This document shows positions 42,355 to 52,200 of a DNA stretch of 64,000 bases, one piece after another. Under the pieces are notes generated by a model. It did not search any database, was not told the origin of the DNA, and worked only from the letters and a program-made list of their open reading frames with translations. The stretch comes from an uncultured Clostridia bacterium (GTDB taxonomy: Bacteria; Bacillota; Clostridia; Christensenellales; CAG-314), in NCBI GenBank assembly GCA_947586855.1, contig CANPXV010000001.1, forward strand, positions 1-64,000, given 5' to 3'. Position 1 is the first letter of the stretch. Each line of letters opens with the position of its first letter. Position numbers and translations under genes: made by a program.

Positions 42355-44973
42355 TCACTCCTTGGCCACGATGATCTGCCTCGGCTTGACCTTGCGCAGC
42401 ACCACAATGGGCACAACGCTTGCCACCATCGACAATGTGAGTATCGCAGCGGCGCCCACAATGGCCGTGGTATAGCGGAATCGCAGCACCGTGATGTGCT
42501 GTGCAAGCGGGTTTTTGGTAAACTTGACAAAGCCCGCCACCAGCACGCTGTCGCCGAAGGTGACGCCCGCATACATGCCCAAAACGGACAGGACGCATAT
42601 CACCAGGCCCATAAGCAACATCTGTGCGGCAAATATCAGCGCCAGATTGTGCGTTTTGGTGCCCAAGGCGCGCAACACACCTATCTCGAAGATGTTTATC
42701 TTGATGGCCTTGACGCCAAATCCCACCAAGCAGCCCACGCAGATGACGTAGAGCACCACAACTATCAGCGTAAAGAACTCCTGAAACACCTTGACGGCGC
42801 CGGTGATGTTTTGCACGGCCCTGTACTGCATGTTGGGGGTAAAAAAGTTGTTGGGCTCGCCCAGACGATACAGCTCGGCGGTATCCACAGGGTCGGAGAA
42901 ATACACCCTGAACGGCACAATTTCTATCGCACGCAGTTGTTCAAACACTTTTTTGGAGACGCGCAGGCTGCCGCTCGAATCGAACCCCTGTATGGTAAAC
43001 TCGTGCGAGTAAATTTCTTCCTCGGTGCCGGCAGCAAACACTTTGAGCGTTATCTTTTGCCCCACAAACGAGTTCCAATAGGCTGTGTTTTTGTCACCCT
43101 TCAATTGGCCCGTCATCAAACGCCACTGCGCCTTGCTAAGCCTGATTTCGTCGTCTTTGAGGGAAGTGTTGAGGGTGGCGTTGAGGCCGACGTTTTTGAG
43201 CTTGACGCCCTTCATAGACAGCGACGACTTGGCAAAATAGCTTGTTTTTTTGAAGTCGGTCTTTTCGTAGGTGGAGTACAGCTCGTAGAAATTGGGGTTG
43301 ATGCTGTACGCTATGTTGAGGGTGGCGTTGGCCTCGGCAAGAAATTGCTCAAATGTGGGGTCGCTTACCATATCCTCAAAGGAGGCGTCGGCGTCCACCA
43401 AGTCTATCAGCGATTTGTAGCGCCCCTGATAGCCCGTGTCGATGACGGCGCACACCTTGTAGCGGCCTTTTAGCAGGTTGCCGGCGGTCAACTCGGAGTA
43501 GGGATTGTTGTCCTCGCCAAACAGATCGGGCGAGCGTTGCAAAATGCTGTCCGCAAGATAGTCGGTGATGATGACGGAGATGTCGTCCTCGTCCACCTCG
43601 GTGGGGATAGCCCCCGATTTGACGGTAAGCTTGCCGTCCTCGTCGCCGAAAACCTTGGTGAGGTAGTCCATATCGCACACCATGACGCCGTTGGCCGTCT
43701 GGGAGAACACGCTGCGGAAGTTGGAGCTGTCGTCCACAAAATTGTAGCTTTCCATGCTGGTGTTGGAGCCAGTGACGCACACGTTGTAGACGGGGTATAT
43801 CTTGCCGTCGTAGCTCTCCCGAAAGGCTTGCAAATCCTCATCGGTGATGCGCACCAGTTTGCCCGTGGCCAGATCGCCGTTTTTGTCGATGTAGCCCTTT
43901 TGCAGCGAAAACACCTGTTTTTCGCCCTCGTCCTGCAACAGGCGCACGGTGGCGTCCAATGCGCTGAATTGCAAAAACATCTGCCCCACGCCCAACAGCG
44001 ACACCAATGCCACCACCAGCAGCAACGTGACAACAAGACTTAGCGCCTGCTTGCGGGTGAACATGGCAAACATACGCCTGCGACCCCTGCGGGACAGGTG
44101 CAAGTCGTCAAAGTGGGGCGTATCGGCGGGGGCGGTGGCAGCAACTGGCGGCGTGGGCAAAAACATATCGTCCACCTTGCGCAGATGGGTGGGTTTGCCC
44201 TGCATAAGCTGCCGGTTGATGGCCTGCAACTGCTCCTCCGTGGGGGAGACGCCCTGTTGCAGCACTATCTCGCTGTCTGTGATATCCACCTGCTTGGCAT
44301 GCGGATTGCGCACCGTGTCGCTTTGTATCCTGCCTGCGGACAACTCGATGATCCTATCCGCATATTGGTCGGCGTTTTGCCTGTTGTGCGACACCACCAG
44401 CACCAGATGGTTGACGGAATAGGCTTTGAGCATATCCAACACCTGCTCGGTGCTGCGGCCGTCCAGATTGCCCGTCGGTTCGTCCGCCAGCACCAGCTTG
44501 GGGCGCTTGACCAACGCACGGGCAATGGCCACACGCTGACGCTGACCGCCGCTTAGCTGCTTGGGGTGACGGTCGCCGAGTTCGGCAACGTCCACATCTC
44601 GCATGATTTGTCGCACCAGATCATCGTCAGCAGCATTTTTCAGCTCCAACGACATGGAAATATTCTCGAAAACGGTAAGCTTTTCCATCAGGCAGTAGTC
44701 CTGAAACACAAACCCAACGTAGCTGTTGCGATAGCAATCGAAGTTGCGCTCGGTAAAGCCGGAAAAAGCCGCCCCGTCCACAATGACGTCGCCGCTTGTT
44801 TGCTTGTCCAGCCCGCCCAACAGGTTCAGCAAAGTGGATTTGCCGCTGCCGCTTTTGCCCACGACAAACACCATGCCCGTATCGGGCAGCACAAAGTTGA
44901 TGCCGTCCAATGCACGGCATTCGCCCGCCTTTCGCGAGTCGTAGATCTTGGTGAGATCTCTTACTTCTATCAT
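42355..44973 (-). CDS. Single-chain ABC transporter: ATPase fused to FtsX-type permease
   Basis: An 872-residue MacB/LolD-LolE-like protein. Residues 1-225 are the ATPase: Walker A GKSGSGKSTLLN, signature LSGGQRQRVAIARAL, Walker B LVLADEPTGNLD and switch VVSHN. A linker leads to membrane helix 1 (about 325-350), a 340-residue extracellular domain, and three helices at the C-terminus (about 720-745, 770-800 and 835-860) of the FtsX type. Such proteins export or extract lipoproteins, peptides or lipids. It is the last gene after GH13 and HAD genes; AAAGGA lies upstream of the ATG. The substrate is unknown. Confidence 0.88.
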   Translation of the reverse strand: MIEVRDLTKIYDSRKAGECRALDGINFVLPDTGMVFVVGKSGSGKSTLLNLLGGLDKQTSGDVIVDGAAFSGFTERNFDCYRNSYVGFVFQDYCLMEKLTVFENISMSLELKNAADDDLVRQIMRDVDVAELGDRHPKQLSGGQRQRVAIARALVKRPKLVLADEPTGNLDGRSTEQVLDMLKAYSVNHLVLVVSHNRQNADQYADRIIELSAGRIQSDTVRNPHAKQVDITDSEIVLQQGVSPTEEQLQAINRQLMQGKPTHLRKVDDMFLPTPPVAATAPADTPHFDDLHLSRRGRRRMFAMFTRKQALSLVVTLLLVVALVSLLGVGQMFLQFSALDATVRLLQDEGEKQVFSLQKGYIDKNGDLATGKLVRITDEDLQAFRESYDGKIYPVYNVCVTGSNTSMESYNFVDDSSNFRSVFSQTANGVMVCDMDYLTKVFGDEDGKLTVKSGAIPTEVDEDDISVIITDYLADSILQRSPDLFGEDNNPYSELTAGNLLKGRYKVCAVIDTGYQGRYKSLIDLVDADASFEDMVSDPTFEQFLAEANATLNIAYSINPNFYELYSTYEKTDFKKTSYFAKSSLSMKGVKLKNVGLNATLNTSLKDDEIRLSKAQWRLMTGQLKGDKNTAYWNSFVGQKITLKVFAAGTEEEIYSHEFTIQGFDSSGSLRVSKKVFEQLRAIEIVPFRVYFSDPVDTAELYRLGEPNNFFTPNMQYRAVQNITGAVKVFQEFFTLIVVVLYVICVGCLVGFGVKAIKINIFEIGVLRALGTKTHNLALIFAAQMLLMGLVICVLSVLGMYAGVTFGDSVLVAGFVKFTKNPLAQHITVLRFRYTTAIVGAAAILTLSMVASVVPIVVLRKVKPRQIIVAKE

Positions 44974-45022
44974 GCGATGTTATCCTTTATTGGCAAAGCG
45001 CATTTGCGCCGCCCGAAATTTG

Positions 45023-45871
45023 TCAGTCCTTTTTGGCAATGGCCGATTTGTAGCTGTTTTCCGAAAGCTCCTTGAAGCGGATCCTTGCGCTGATACGGTT
45101 GAGAATGGCCTTCATGGCCACGTCCATTGCGCTGCCCTCCACATAGTTGCTTTCCACATAGAAGTCCACCCTGTCCTCCTTGACGAGGTAGGTGGCGTCC
45201 TCCGGCTTGTGATACACGCCCACGGCATAGCCGCCCCTGCTGCGGGTAAGCTTCATGCTGGGCACGTCCGTCAGTCCGTCTCCGATATAAATCATATTTT
45301 CAAAGGGCACCACACGCTCGCTTGCGGGCATGTACATATTCAGCTTTTTGTGCTCGCCGACGTCCTCTACGCCCTTGTTGATACGGTACAAAAACTGCGT
45401 TTTGCTGGTGTAGTTGATGGCCACGCCCGGCCAGATCACCTCTCCATTGCTGCCGTAGATGTATTCGCAGGCAAAGATGTTGTGGAACTCGTGCCCGATG
45501 GGGCAGCCCTCTATCATGGCTTTGAGACCGCAGCTGATGATGTAGTGGCGCACTTCCAACCCAAGGCCGCTGCCGTAGTCGTTGATACGCTTGAACCAGG
45601 TCTCCACGCCGTCGAAGAACTGCACGTCCTTGCCCATTTTGCGCAGCGACTCGGGCGAGAGGTCGATGCCCTTTTCGTGCGCCTTTTGAGCCATGAGGAA
45701 CATATATGCCAGGATGTGGTCCATGTTGCGCTCGTGAGAAATCTGGTCGCACTTGGTCCAGAACTCGCTTGGGGACATGCCCAATGCGGGGATAAAGGTG
45801 AACTCCTGCATGTCCCGTGTGGACAGCGTGTTGTCGAAGTCGTAGATCAATGCTACAATTGGTTTGCTCAT
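45023..45871 (-). CDS. HAD-superfamily phosphatase
   Basis: A 282-residue cytosolic hydrolase. The HAD motifs are clear: motif I IYDFDNTLS (residues 8-16), motif II ISCGL (about 110) and motif IV YIGDGLTDVPS (about 195). The lid looks like a helical C1 cap (about residues 20-90). The substrate cannot be assigned. It starts 9 bases after the GH13 gene and precedes the ABC transporter by 49 bases, so it may act on a sugar phosphate made by this operon. Confidence 0.82.
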   Translation of the reverse strand: MSKPIVALIYDFDNTLSTRDMQEFTFIPALGMSPSEFWTKCDQISHERNMDHILAYMFLMAQKAHEKGIDLSPESLRKMGKDVQFFDGVETWFKRINDYGSGLGLEVRHYIISCGLKAMIEGCPIGHEFHNIFACEYIYGSNGEVIWPGVAINYTSKTQFLYRINKGVEDVGEHKKLNMYMPASERVVPFENMIYIGDGLTDVPSMKLTRSRGGYAVGVYHKPEDATYLVKEDRVDFYVESNYVEGSAMDVAMKAILNRISARIRFKELSENSYKSAIAKKD

Positions 45872-45880
45872 GTTGTCTCC

Positions 45881-47428
45881 TTATTTTTGAAATATAACCG
45901 CCGTTTGCGGTGCAAGCATTGTGACGCCGTCTTTCTCCGAGGCGGTGCCCAGCTCGAAAATTTTGCTGCCGACGCTTACAGTTGAAACCTGCGGACAGTC
46001 GGTGGGGTTTAGCAGTACATAGGTGTGTTGACCTCGCCGATAGCACAGTACGCCCTGTGGGGTGCACTCTACCACCGTCATTTCGCTTGATGCGTGCAAG
46101 TCGGCCTGGGCGTGCCTGATTTCGGCAAGGGTGCGCACCACGTTCCAGAGGGAATTGCCGTTGCTCATCTGCTTGCTGACGCAGGGGGCGTCCTGTTGCC
46201 TGTCCACATCGAGGTACAGCTTGCCGCTTGCCGCCGTCGAAAAGCCCATATTGGGCTGTGCGTCGTCCCACTGCATGGGTGTGCGGCTGCCCGTGCGGTG
46301 AAAGCCGCCCTCCTTGGATTGCTGCGCAATGTAGCGCATGCCGATTTCGTCGCCGTAGTACACAAAGGGTGCGCCCGGCAGCGTAAGCAAAAACACAAAC
46401 GCCAACTTGCGCTCGCTTTCGTCCAGATAGTGGCTGAGGCGCTCCACATCGTGATTGCCGCTTACCACGCAGATGTAGCCGTTGTTGCGTGTCTTGGCCA
46501 GCTCGTCCAGATACAGCTGCAACATTTGTTGCGCCGAAACGTGCGCCGTTTTGCAAAAATATGCGCAGCTTGCGCCCTGTTCGTTGCGCTTGTAGAAGGC
46601 AAAGTCCGTCAGCTTGCCGCCGTGATTGAGCAGAAAATCGCAATGGAACCCCGCCTTGTTGATGGCAACGGGGGCATTGCACCACTCCGACACCAGCGCC
46701 GCCTGCGGATAGTGCCTGTCCAACATGCGGCGAGCCTTGCGCCACAGCCAAGCGGTGGCCGATTTGTCGGGGTCGTTTTTGACGAGGCTATCCGCCATAT
46801 CCACCCTGAAACCGTCTGCGCCCTTGTCCAGCCAAAAGCGCATCACTTTCAGCATGGCGACCATTGTGGGCTTGACACGCTTGTCTCGGTAGGAAATTTG
46901 CCAATCGGCGTCGGTGATGTTGTTGAAGCCGTAGTTTAGCGCAGGCTGACTGAGGAAGAAATTGAGCATGTAGGCGCCGTTGCGATCGGCATTGCCCACA
47001 ACCCAATTGTAGCCGTCGGGGCGAGACCAACCGCTGTTGGACCAGATGTAGCGGTCGGAGTACTTGTTGCGGAGGGGCTTGGCGCTCATCTTGAACCACC
47101 GACACCTATCCGATGTGTGCCCCGGCACCAGATCCAGCAATACGTGCATGTTGCGGCGATGGGCCTCGTCAAACAAGCGCACAAGGTCGTCGTTGGTGCC
47201 GTAGCGGGGCGCCACCTTGAAGTAGTCCTGCACGTCGTAGCCGGCGTCCTTGAAGGGGGACACAAAGCAGGGGTTCAGCCACAGGGCGTTGAAGCCAGTG
47301 CGGCGGATGTAGTCCAACTTGGAAATTATCCCTTCGATGTCGCCGATACCGTCGCCGTTGGCGTCGCAAAAGGACTGCGGATATATCTGATAGAAAACAG
47401 CGTCGTCTAACCAAGCAGGTTGCGGCAT
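45881..47428 (-). CDS. GH13 alpha-glucosidase-type enzyme
   Basis: A 515-residue cytosolic glycoside hydrolase of family 13, oligo-1,6-glucosidase or trehalose-synthase-like subgroup. It opens with AVFYQIYPQSFCDANGDGIG (an Asp-rich calcium-type loop). Region I is LVPGHTSD, the nucleophile is in GFRVDMADSL, the acid/base in LVSEWCNA, and the third acid in VSGNHDVER. ATG 47428 has AAGGAG seven bases upstream; ATG 47434 is too close. It splits small malto-oligosaccharides delivered by the importer at 22904-26620. Confidence 0.88.
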   Translation of the reverse strand: MPQPAWLDDAVFYQIYPQSFCDANGDGIGDIEGIISKLDYIRRTGFNALWLNPCFVSPFKDAGYDVQDYFKVAPRYGTNDDLVRLFDEAHRRNMHVLLDLVPGHTSDRCRWFKMSAKPLRNKYSDRYIWSNSGWSRPDGYNWVVGNADRNGAYMLNFFLSQPALNYGFNNITDADWQISYRDKRVKPTMVAMLKVMRFWLDKGADGFRVDMADSLVKNDPDKSATAWLWRKARRMLDRHYPQAALVSEWCNAPVAINKAGFHCDFLLNHGGKLTDFAFYKRNEQGASCAYFCKTAHVSAQQMLQLYLDELAKTRNNGYICVVSGNHDVERLSHYLDESERKLAFVFLLTLPGAPFVYYGDEIGMRYIAQQSKEGGFHRTGSRTPMQWDDAQPNMGFSTAASGKLYLDVDRQQDAPCVSKQMSNGNSLWNVVRTLAEIRHAQADLHASSEMTVVECTPQGVLCYRRGQHTYVLLNPTDCPQVSTVSVGSKIFELGTASEKDGVTMLAPQTAVIFQK

Positions 47429-47537
47429 AAACATTCTCCTTGGGGCAGCTCTCTACAAAAAAATGCAACCTGCGGTGCAAAAACACAACCTCGGCGCTCC
47501 TGCGGACAAACTGCCCCTTATATACTATGTCAATAAT

Positions 47538-47566
47538 ATATTACTACAAAAGGCGACGTTTTTCAA
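47538..47566 (-). promoter_or_regulatory. Candidate promoter of the GH13/HAD/ABC operon
   Basis: TTGAAA (47561-47566) and TAATAT (47538-47543) are 17 bases apart on the minus strand. A TTGACA at 47527 offers an alternative -35 box. The region is AT-rich. Confidence 0.45.
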
Positions 47567-47598
47567 GATATTTTTTCACTTTTGCCGAAATATTTCAC

Positions 47599-47630
47599 AA
47601 AAAAAGTTCCGCCGCACCCGGCAGCGGAAC
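47599..47630 (-). terminator. Terminator of the cardiolipin synthase gene
   Basis: GTTCCGC / GCGGAAC form the stem and seven T follow on the minus strand, 27 bases after the gene. Confidence 0.85.
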
Positions 47631-47656
47631 AACTTGCAACAAAAGGCTATTGCTTT

Positions 47657-49186
47657 TCAAAGCAAGGGAGCAAATATTTTGACAATCGCCCTGATAAACT
47701 TGCCGGGCAGGTGCTGCCGCACAAGGCTGTTGTCCGCCTGCATGCTTAGCGCTTGCGTAGCGAGAAAATCCCTTTCGATATCGGCAATGGCGGGCACATC
47801 GTGCATCCAGACGCCGTTTTCGAAGTGGTGAACAAGGCTGCGATAGTCCAGATTTATTGTGCCCACAATGGCGGTGTCGCCGTCGGCCAGATACACCTTG
47901 GCATGCACAAAACCGGGGGTGTATTCGTAGACCTTGACGCCTGCGTCCATCAGCTGCTTGTAGTAGCTGCGGGTCATGGTAAACACCAGCTTTTTGTCGG
48001 GGATGTGCGGGGTTATCAATCGCACGTCCACACCCCTCAAAGCGGCGCTTTCGATGGCCTGCACCATCTCGCTGTCGATGATGAGGTAGGGGGACATCAT
48101 GTACACGTACTTTTGCGCCTGCGACAGCAAATTGATGATGGCCATCTTGGCCACAGTGCGGTCGTAGACGGGCTTGGGGCCGTCGCCAAAGGGCACCACG
48201 TATCCTTGCAGCGTGGGGCGGGATTGCTCCTCGAAAAAGGGCGTCATATCCTCCCACTTGGCGGTGTTGAGGGTGTAGTCGGCCAAAAACAGGCGTGTAA
48301 GCTCGTTGACGGCGTTGCCTTCGAGGCGCAGACCGACGTCCTTCCAATGGCCAAAGCGCTCCCTCACGTTGATGTACTCGTCGGCCAGATTGACGCCGCC
48401 CGTGTAGCCCACTTTGCCATCGATGACGGTTATCTTGCGGTGGCTGCGGTTGTTGAATTTGTTGTTGGCCTGCGCTATCAATTTGGAGAAGGGCACGCTT
48501 TTTATGCCCATTTTGCGCAGACGCTTGTAGTAGTCGCCGGGCAGAGTGCGCATGCAGCCTATGTCATCGTACACCACCCTCACATCCAGGCCGGCTTTGG
48601 CTTTCTCCTGCAAGATGTGCAGGATATTGTTCCAAAAGCGCCCCTCCTGAATGATGAAATACTCCATAAAAATAAATTTTTCGGCCTTTTTGAGGTCCTC
48701 CAACAGGGCAGGGAACATGTCGTCGCCCAACGGATAGTAGGTGACGGTCGTTTCGGTGTAGATGTGCGTGTGGGACAACTTTTTGAGCATGTTGGCCTGC
48801 GAATAGGCAGCGGGACTTTCGGCGGCAAGCCGTTGAAAATCGGGGCTATCCGTCAAAACGGAGCTATCGGCCGACAGTTTTTTGAGTTTGTGCCGAGCAA
48901 CGGGGTTGAGCTTGCGCGAATAGAACATAAAGTAGCACATAAACCCGACAACGGGCGCTATCAGCACAAACAACAGCCAAGGCGTTTTGTAGTCGGGGTT
49001 GTCGTTGCCGGCAACAATGGCAATGGCCACCGCCAGCTGCGTGGCCACTTCCGCTATCAGGGTGTAGCGGCTCCTGATGGCGATGAGTACCACCAAACCG
49101 ATGACCAGCGCCACCTCTACCAGCAGCAGCAACATGTTAAACACAAATCTCATCGGCATATAGCCATAATATTTACGTTTGCTCAT
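47657..49186 (-). CDS. cls: Cardiolipin synthase
   Basis: Cls (509 residues) joins two phosphatidylglycerols into cardiolipin at the inner membrane. Two N-terminal helices (about residues 12-38 and 70-92) are followed by two phospholipase-D domains. The HKD motifs are SHRKITVIDGKVGYTGG (about residue 245) and VHAKVYLADGDTAIVGT (about 430). An extra helix-like segment lies between the N-terminal helices. AGAGG precedes the start. It has its own promoter and terminator. Confidence 0.95.
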   Translation of the reverse strand: MSKRKYYGYMPMRFVFNMLLLLVEVALVIGLVVLIAIRSRYTLIAEVATQLAVAIAIVAGNDNPDYKTPWLLFVLIAPVVGFMCYFMFYSRKLNPVARHKLKKLSADSSVLTDSPDFQRLAAESPAAYSQANMLKKLSHTHIYTETTVTYYPLGDDMFPALLEDLKKAEKFIFMEYFIIQEGRFWNNILHILQEKAKAGLDVRVVYDDIGCMRTLPGDYYKRLRKMGIKSVPFSKLIAQANNKFNNRSHRKITVIDGKVGYTGGVNLADEYINVRERFGHWKDVGLRLEGNAVNELTRLFLADYTLNTAKWEDMTPFFEEQSRPTLQGYVVPFGDGPKPVYDRTVAKMAIINLLSQAQKYVYMMSPYLIIDSEMVQAIESAALRGVDVRLITPHIPDKKLVFTMTRSYYKQLMDAGVKVYEYTPGFVHAKVYLADGDTAIVGTINLDYRSLVHHFENGVWMHDVPAIADIERDFLATQALSMQADNSLVRQHLPGKFIRAIVKIFAPLL

Positions 49187-49209
49187 AAAATAAATACCTC
49201 TTTGCCGTA

Positions 49210-49238
49210 AGTGTAAATCAAAGGGAGGACGTTGTCAA
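49210..49238 (-). promoter_or_regulatory. Promoter of cls
   Basis: TTGACA (49233-49238) and TACACT (49210-49215) are 17 bases apart on the minus strand. Confidence 0.75.
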
Positions 49239-49277
49239 GGGACGTATCCGCACATTTTTGTCGATATGGGTTGGCAA

Positions 49278-52200
49278 CTAACGTTTGCTGTCGCCATCAG
49301 ACGTGTCGTCAGGGGCAGCATCACCGTCAACATCGTTGCTTTGAGGCTCGGTTGACGGCGCTTGTTCGTTGACGTCCTGCTCGCTGTCGTTTTGTGCGTT
49401 ACTGTCGTCCTGCGCACCATTCTGTTCGTTGTCGTCTTGCACGGTGCCGTTTTGTTGGCCGTCAGAGGGAGCGCCCTCGGCAGGCAGAGACTTTTTGTCG
49501 AAGCGTATGCGCTTGATGAGGCAGTAGAAACAGGGTATCAGCACCAGCGTGACGGTAGTGCCCAACAGCAATCCGCCCAGCACAACCACGCCCATGGGCT
49601 GCATCAGCTCGCCGCCTCTGCCCAGGCCCAGCGCCAACGGCACCAACGCCAACACGGTGGTGAGGGTGGTCATAAGTATGGGGCGCAGACGGCTCTTGCA
49701 GCCCTCGATAACCGCCTGTTGCGGCGCAAGGCCCTCGGCGATGAGCATGTTTATTTTGTCTATCATGACGATTGCGCCGTTGACGATGACGCCCATCAGC
49801 ATGATCAACCCGACGAAGGACACCACATTGAGCGTTATGCCGCTGATGGCCAACGCCAAAAATCCGCCCGTGAAGCTGAACGGTATGGACATGATGACGA
49901 CAAAGGGTTTGGAAAGGCTCTCAAATTGGCACGCCATCACGCTGTACAACAGCACAAACGCCACCGCAAGGGACACAATCAACCCGTCAAATGCGTCGTT
50001 GAGGTAGCTTGTTACGCCGCCTTCGATGTAGTCCACACCCGCAAATTGCTCGTCGGCAAGCACTTCTTTGACGGCGTTGCCGATAATTTTGCCTGCGGAG
50101 CCGCTGTCTATGCCGTAGATCTCCACATTTATGTCGGTGTAGTACCTGCCGTCCTGCTTGTTGATGGCCGCAGCCACCTCGTTGGCGGTGTACAGCTTGC
50201 CGTCGGGGGCGGGTTTGAGCACATCGGCCAGCTTGACGACGCCGTTGTCGTCTATGCCCACGATGACGTTGACGATGGATTGAATCTCCTGCTTGGTTTG
50301 GTCGGCAAATTGCACCGTAACAGTGCGGCTTTGCCCGTCCGTCACGACGGTGGCCGCCTCGTACCCACTGAGGCCCACCCGCAACATCAACACGGCCGTC
50401 TGATAATCCACATTGCGCTGCAAACACAGCATGCGGTCGAAAGTGAAGGAGTACTCCGTGCCAAGCACAGGGGTGTTATCTACGGCGGAAACAATGTGCT
50501 CGGGGTCCACTTTGAGCAGCTTTTGCTGCACCAACGCCGCCGCCTTGCGCAGTGTGGCCATGTCGTCGCCCAACAGCCCCACCGATTGGTTGGCCATGCC
50601 GCCCGTGACCTCTGCCACGACGCCGTCCATTTCTCTCACGGTGACGTTTTTGGCGGTGATACCCTTGGTTTGCGCTATCAATTGGCGGATATCCTGCACG
50701 GTTTGGGTGGTGTTGAGTTTGCTTGTATCCGTCTGGATACGTATGACGCCGCTGTCGCTTGTAGCCAACAGCCCCTGCTTGCCCACCGTGAGGGATACGT
50801 ATTGCAGCTTGTCGCCGAAATGCGTGCTTATTGCGTCGGCAATCAGCTTGCCGGTGCTTTCGGCGGTGGCAAAATCGGTAGACGTGTCGAAATCCACATT
50901 GACTTCGATGACGCCCTTGTCCACGCTGGGCATAAACTCCATGCCCGTCGTAAACACCAACGCCACACTGCCGCCAAACAACACCAATGCCACCAGACAC
51001 ACCAAAATGCGCTTGGTAAGTACCTTCGACAGCACCTTGCCATAGCCTTTTTCCAGCCGACTGATGGCCACTTTGCCGCCCGATCTGCGCTTGCGGCGCT
51101 TGCCTGTGCCGGCCGTTGCGGCTTGGGGTTGAGGTTCTTCGGCGGGCTGCGCTTGCTCCGTCGGTTGGGTGACGTCAGATGTGATTGCGGACGTGCGCCC
51201 TCTCGGCTCGGCGTCCTCGTAGCTGCCCGCCTGCGTGTAGGTGCCGTCGGCGTTCTTTTTGTAGCGGAGGCGTGGCCCCTTGCGATAGATGAGGTGATAC
51301 AGCGACGGAATGACCGTCACCGCCACAATGAGGGACATCACAATGGAGAACAGCACCGCCCACACAAGGTCGTAGAAGATTTCTCGGGTGAGGCCCCTTG
51401 CAAACAAAATGGGAAAGAACACGCACACGTTGGTCAGGGTGGAGGCAAACAGGCTGCCGGCCACCTCCTTGGTGCCGTTGAGGCAGGCGTCATAGACGCT
51501 TTCGCCTTGGTCTCGGCGCTTGGTGATACTTTCCAACACTACTATGCTGTTGTCCACCAACATGCCTATGCCCACCGCAAGGCCGCCCAGCGACACAAGG
51601 TTGAGGCTGATGCCCATGGCCCACAATCCGATAAGCGCCACCAACACCGACAGCGGCATGGTGATGCTTACCACCAGCGAGGAGCCTATCTTGCGCACAA
51701 ACAAATATATCACCAGCACCGCCAGTACGCCGCCGATAACAATGCTTACCAACACATTGGATATGCTGTCCGTGATGAACTCCGCTTTGTCGTCCAACAG
51801 CACCGTCTCGCTGTCCGTTTGCGTTTGATCAAGCACCTGCTTGACGTTGTCCACCACGTCGGTGGTGTTGGCGTCCGATACGGCGTAGACCTCTATCGTG
51901 ACGGCCGCCAAACCATTGTACTGCGCATAGGCAATGCGGCTATCCTGCTCCTCTACCCGCCCGATGCAGGCAAGGGGCACAAGCAGACTTTCGGGGTAGG
52001 CGGTGACGCCGTTGACAGTGCGCCCGCCAAAGTCGCATGTGCGCACCAGACGAACAAGGTCCTGCGTGAGGTCGATACCCAAGCTTTCGCCCAGCCCCAG
52101 CGCATTGCACAGATCCAACGTTTCGTCGTCGGAGAACACAGTATACTCGCCGTAGGTGTAGTAGTTGGCGGCAATTTGCTCGTCAGACAGCTGCAACGGC

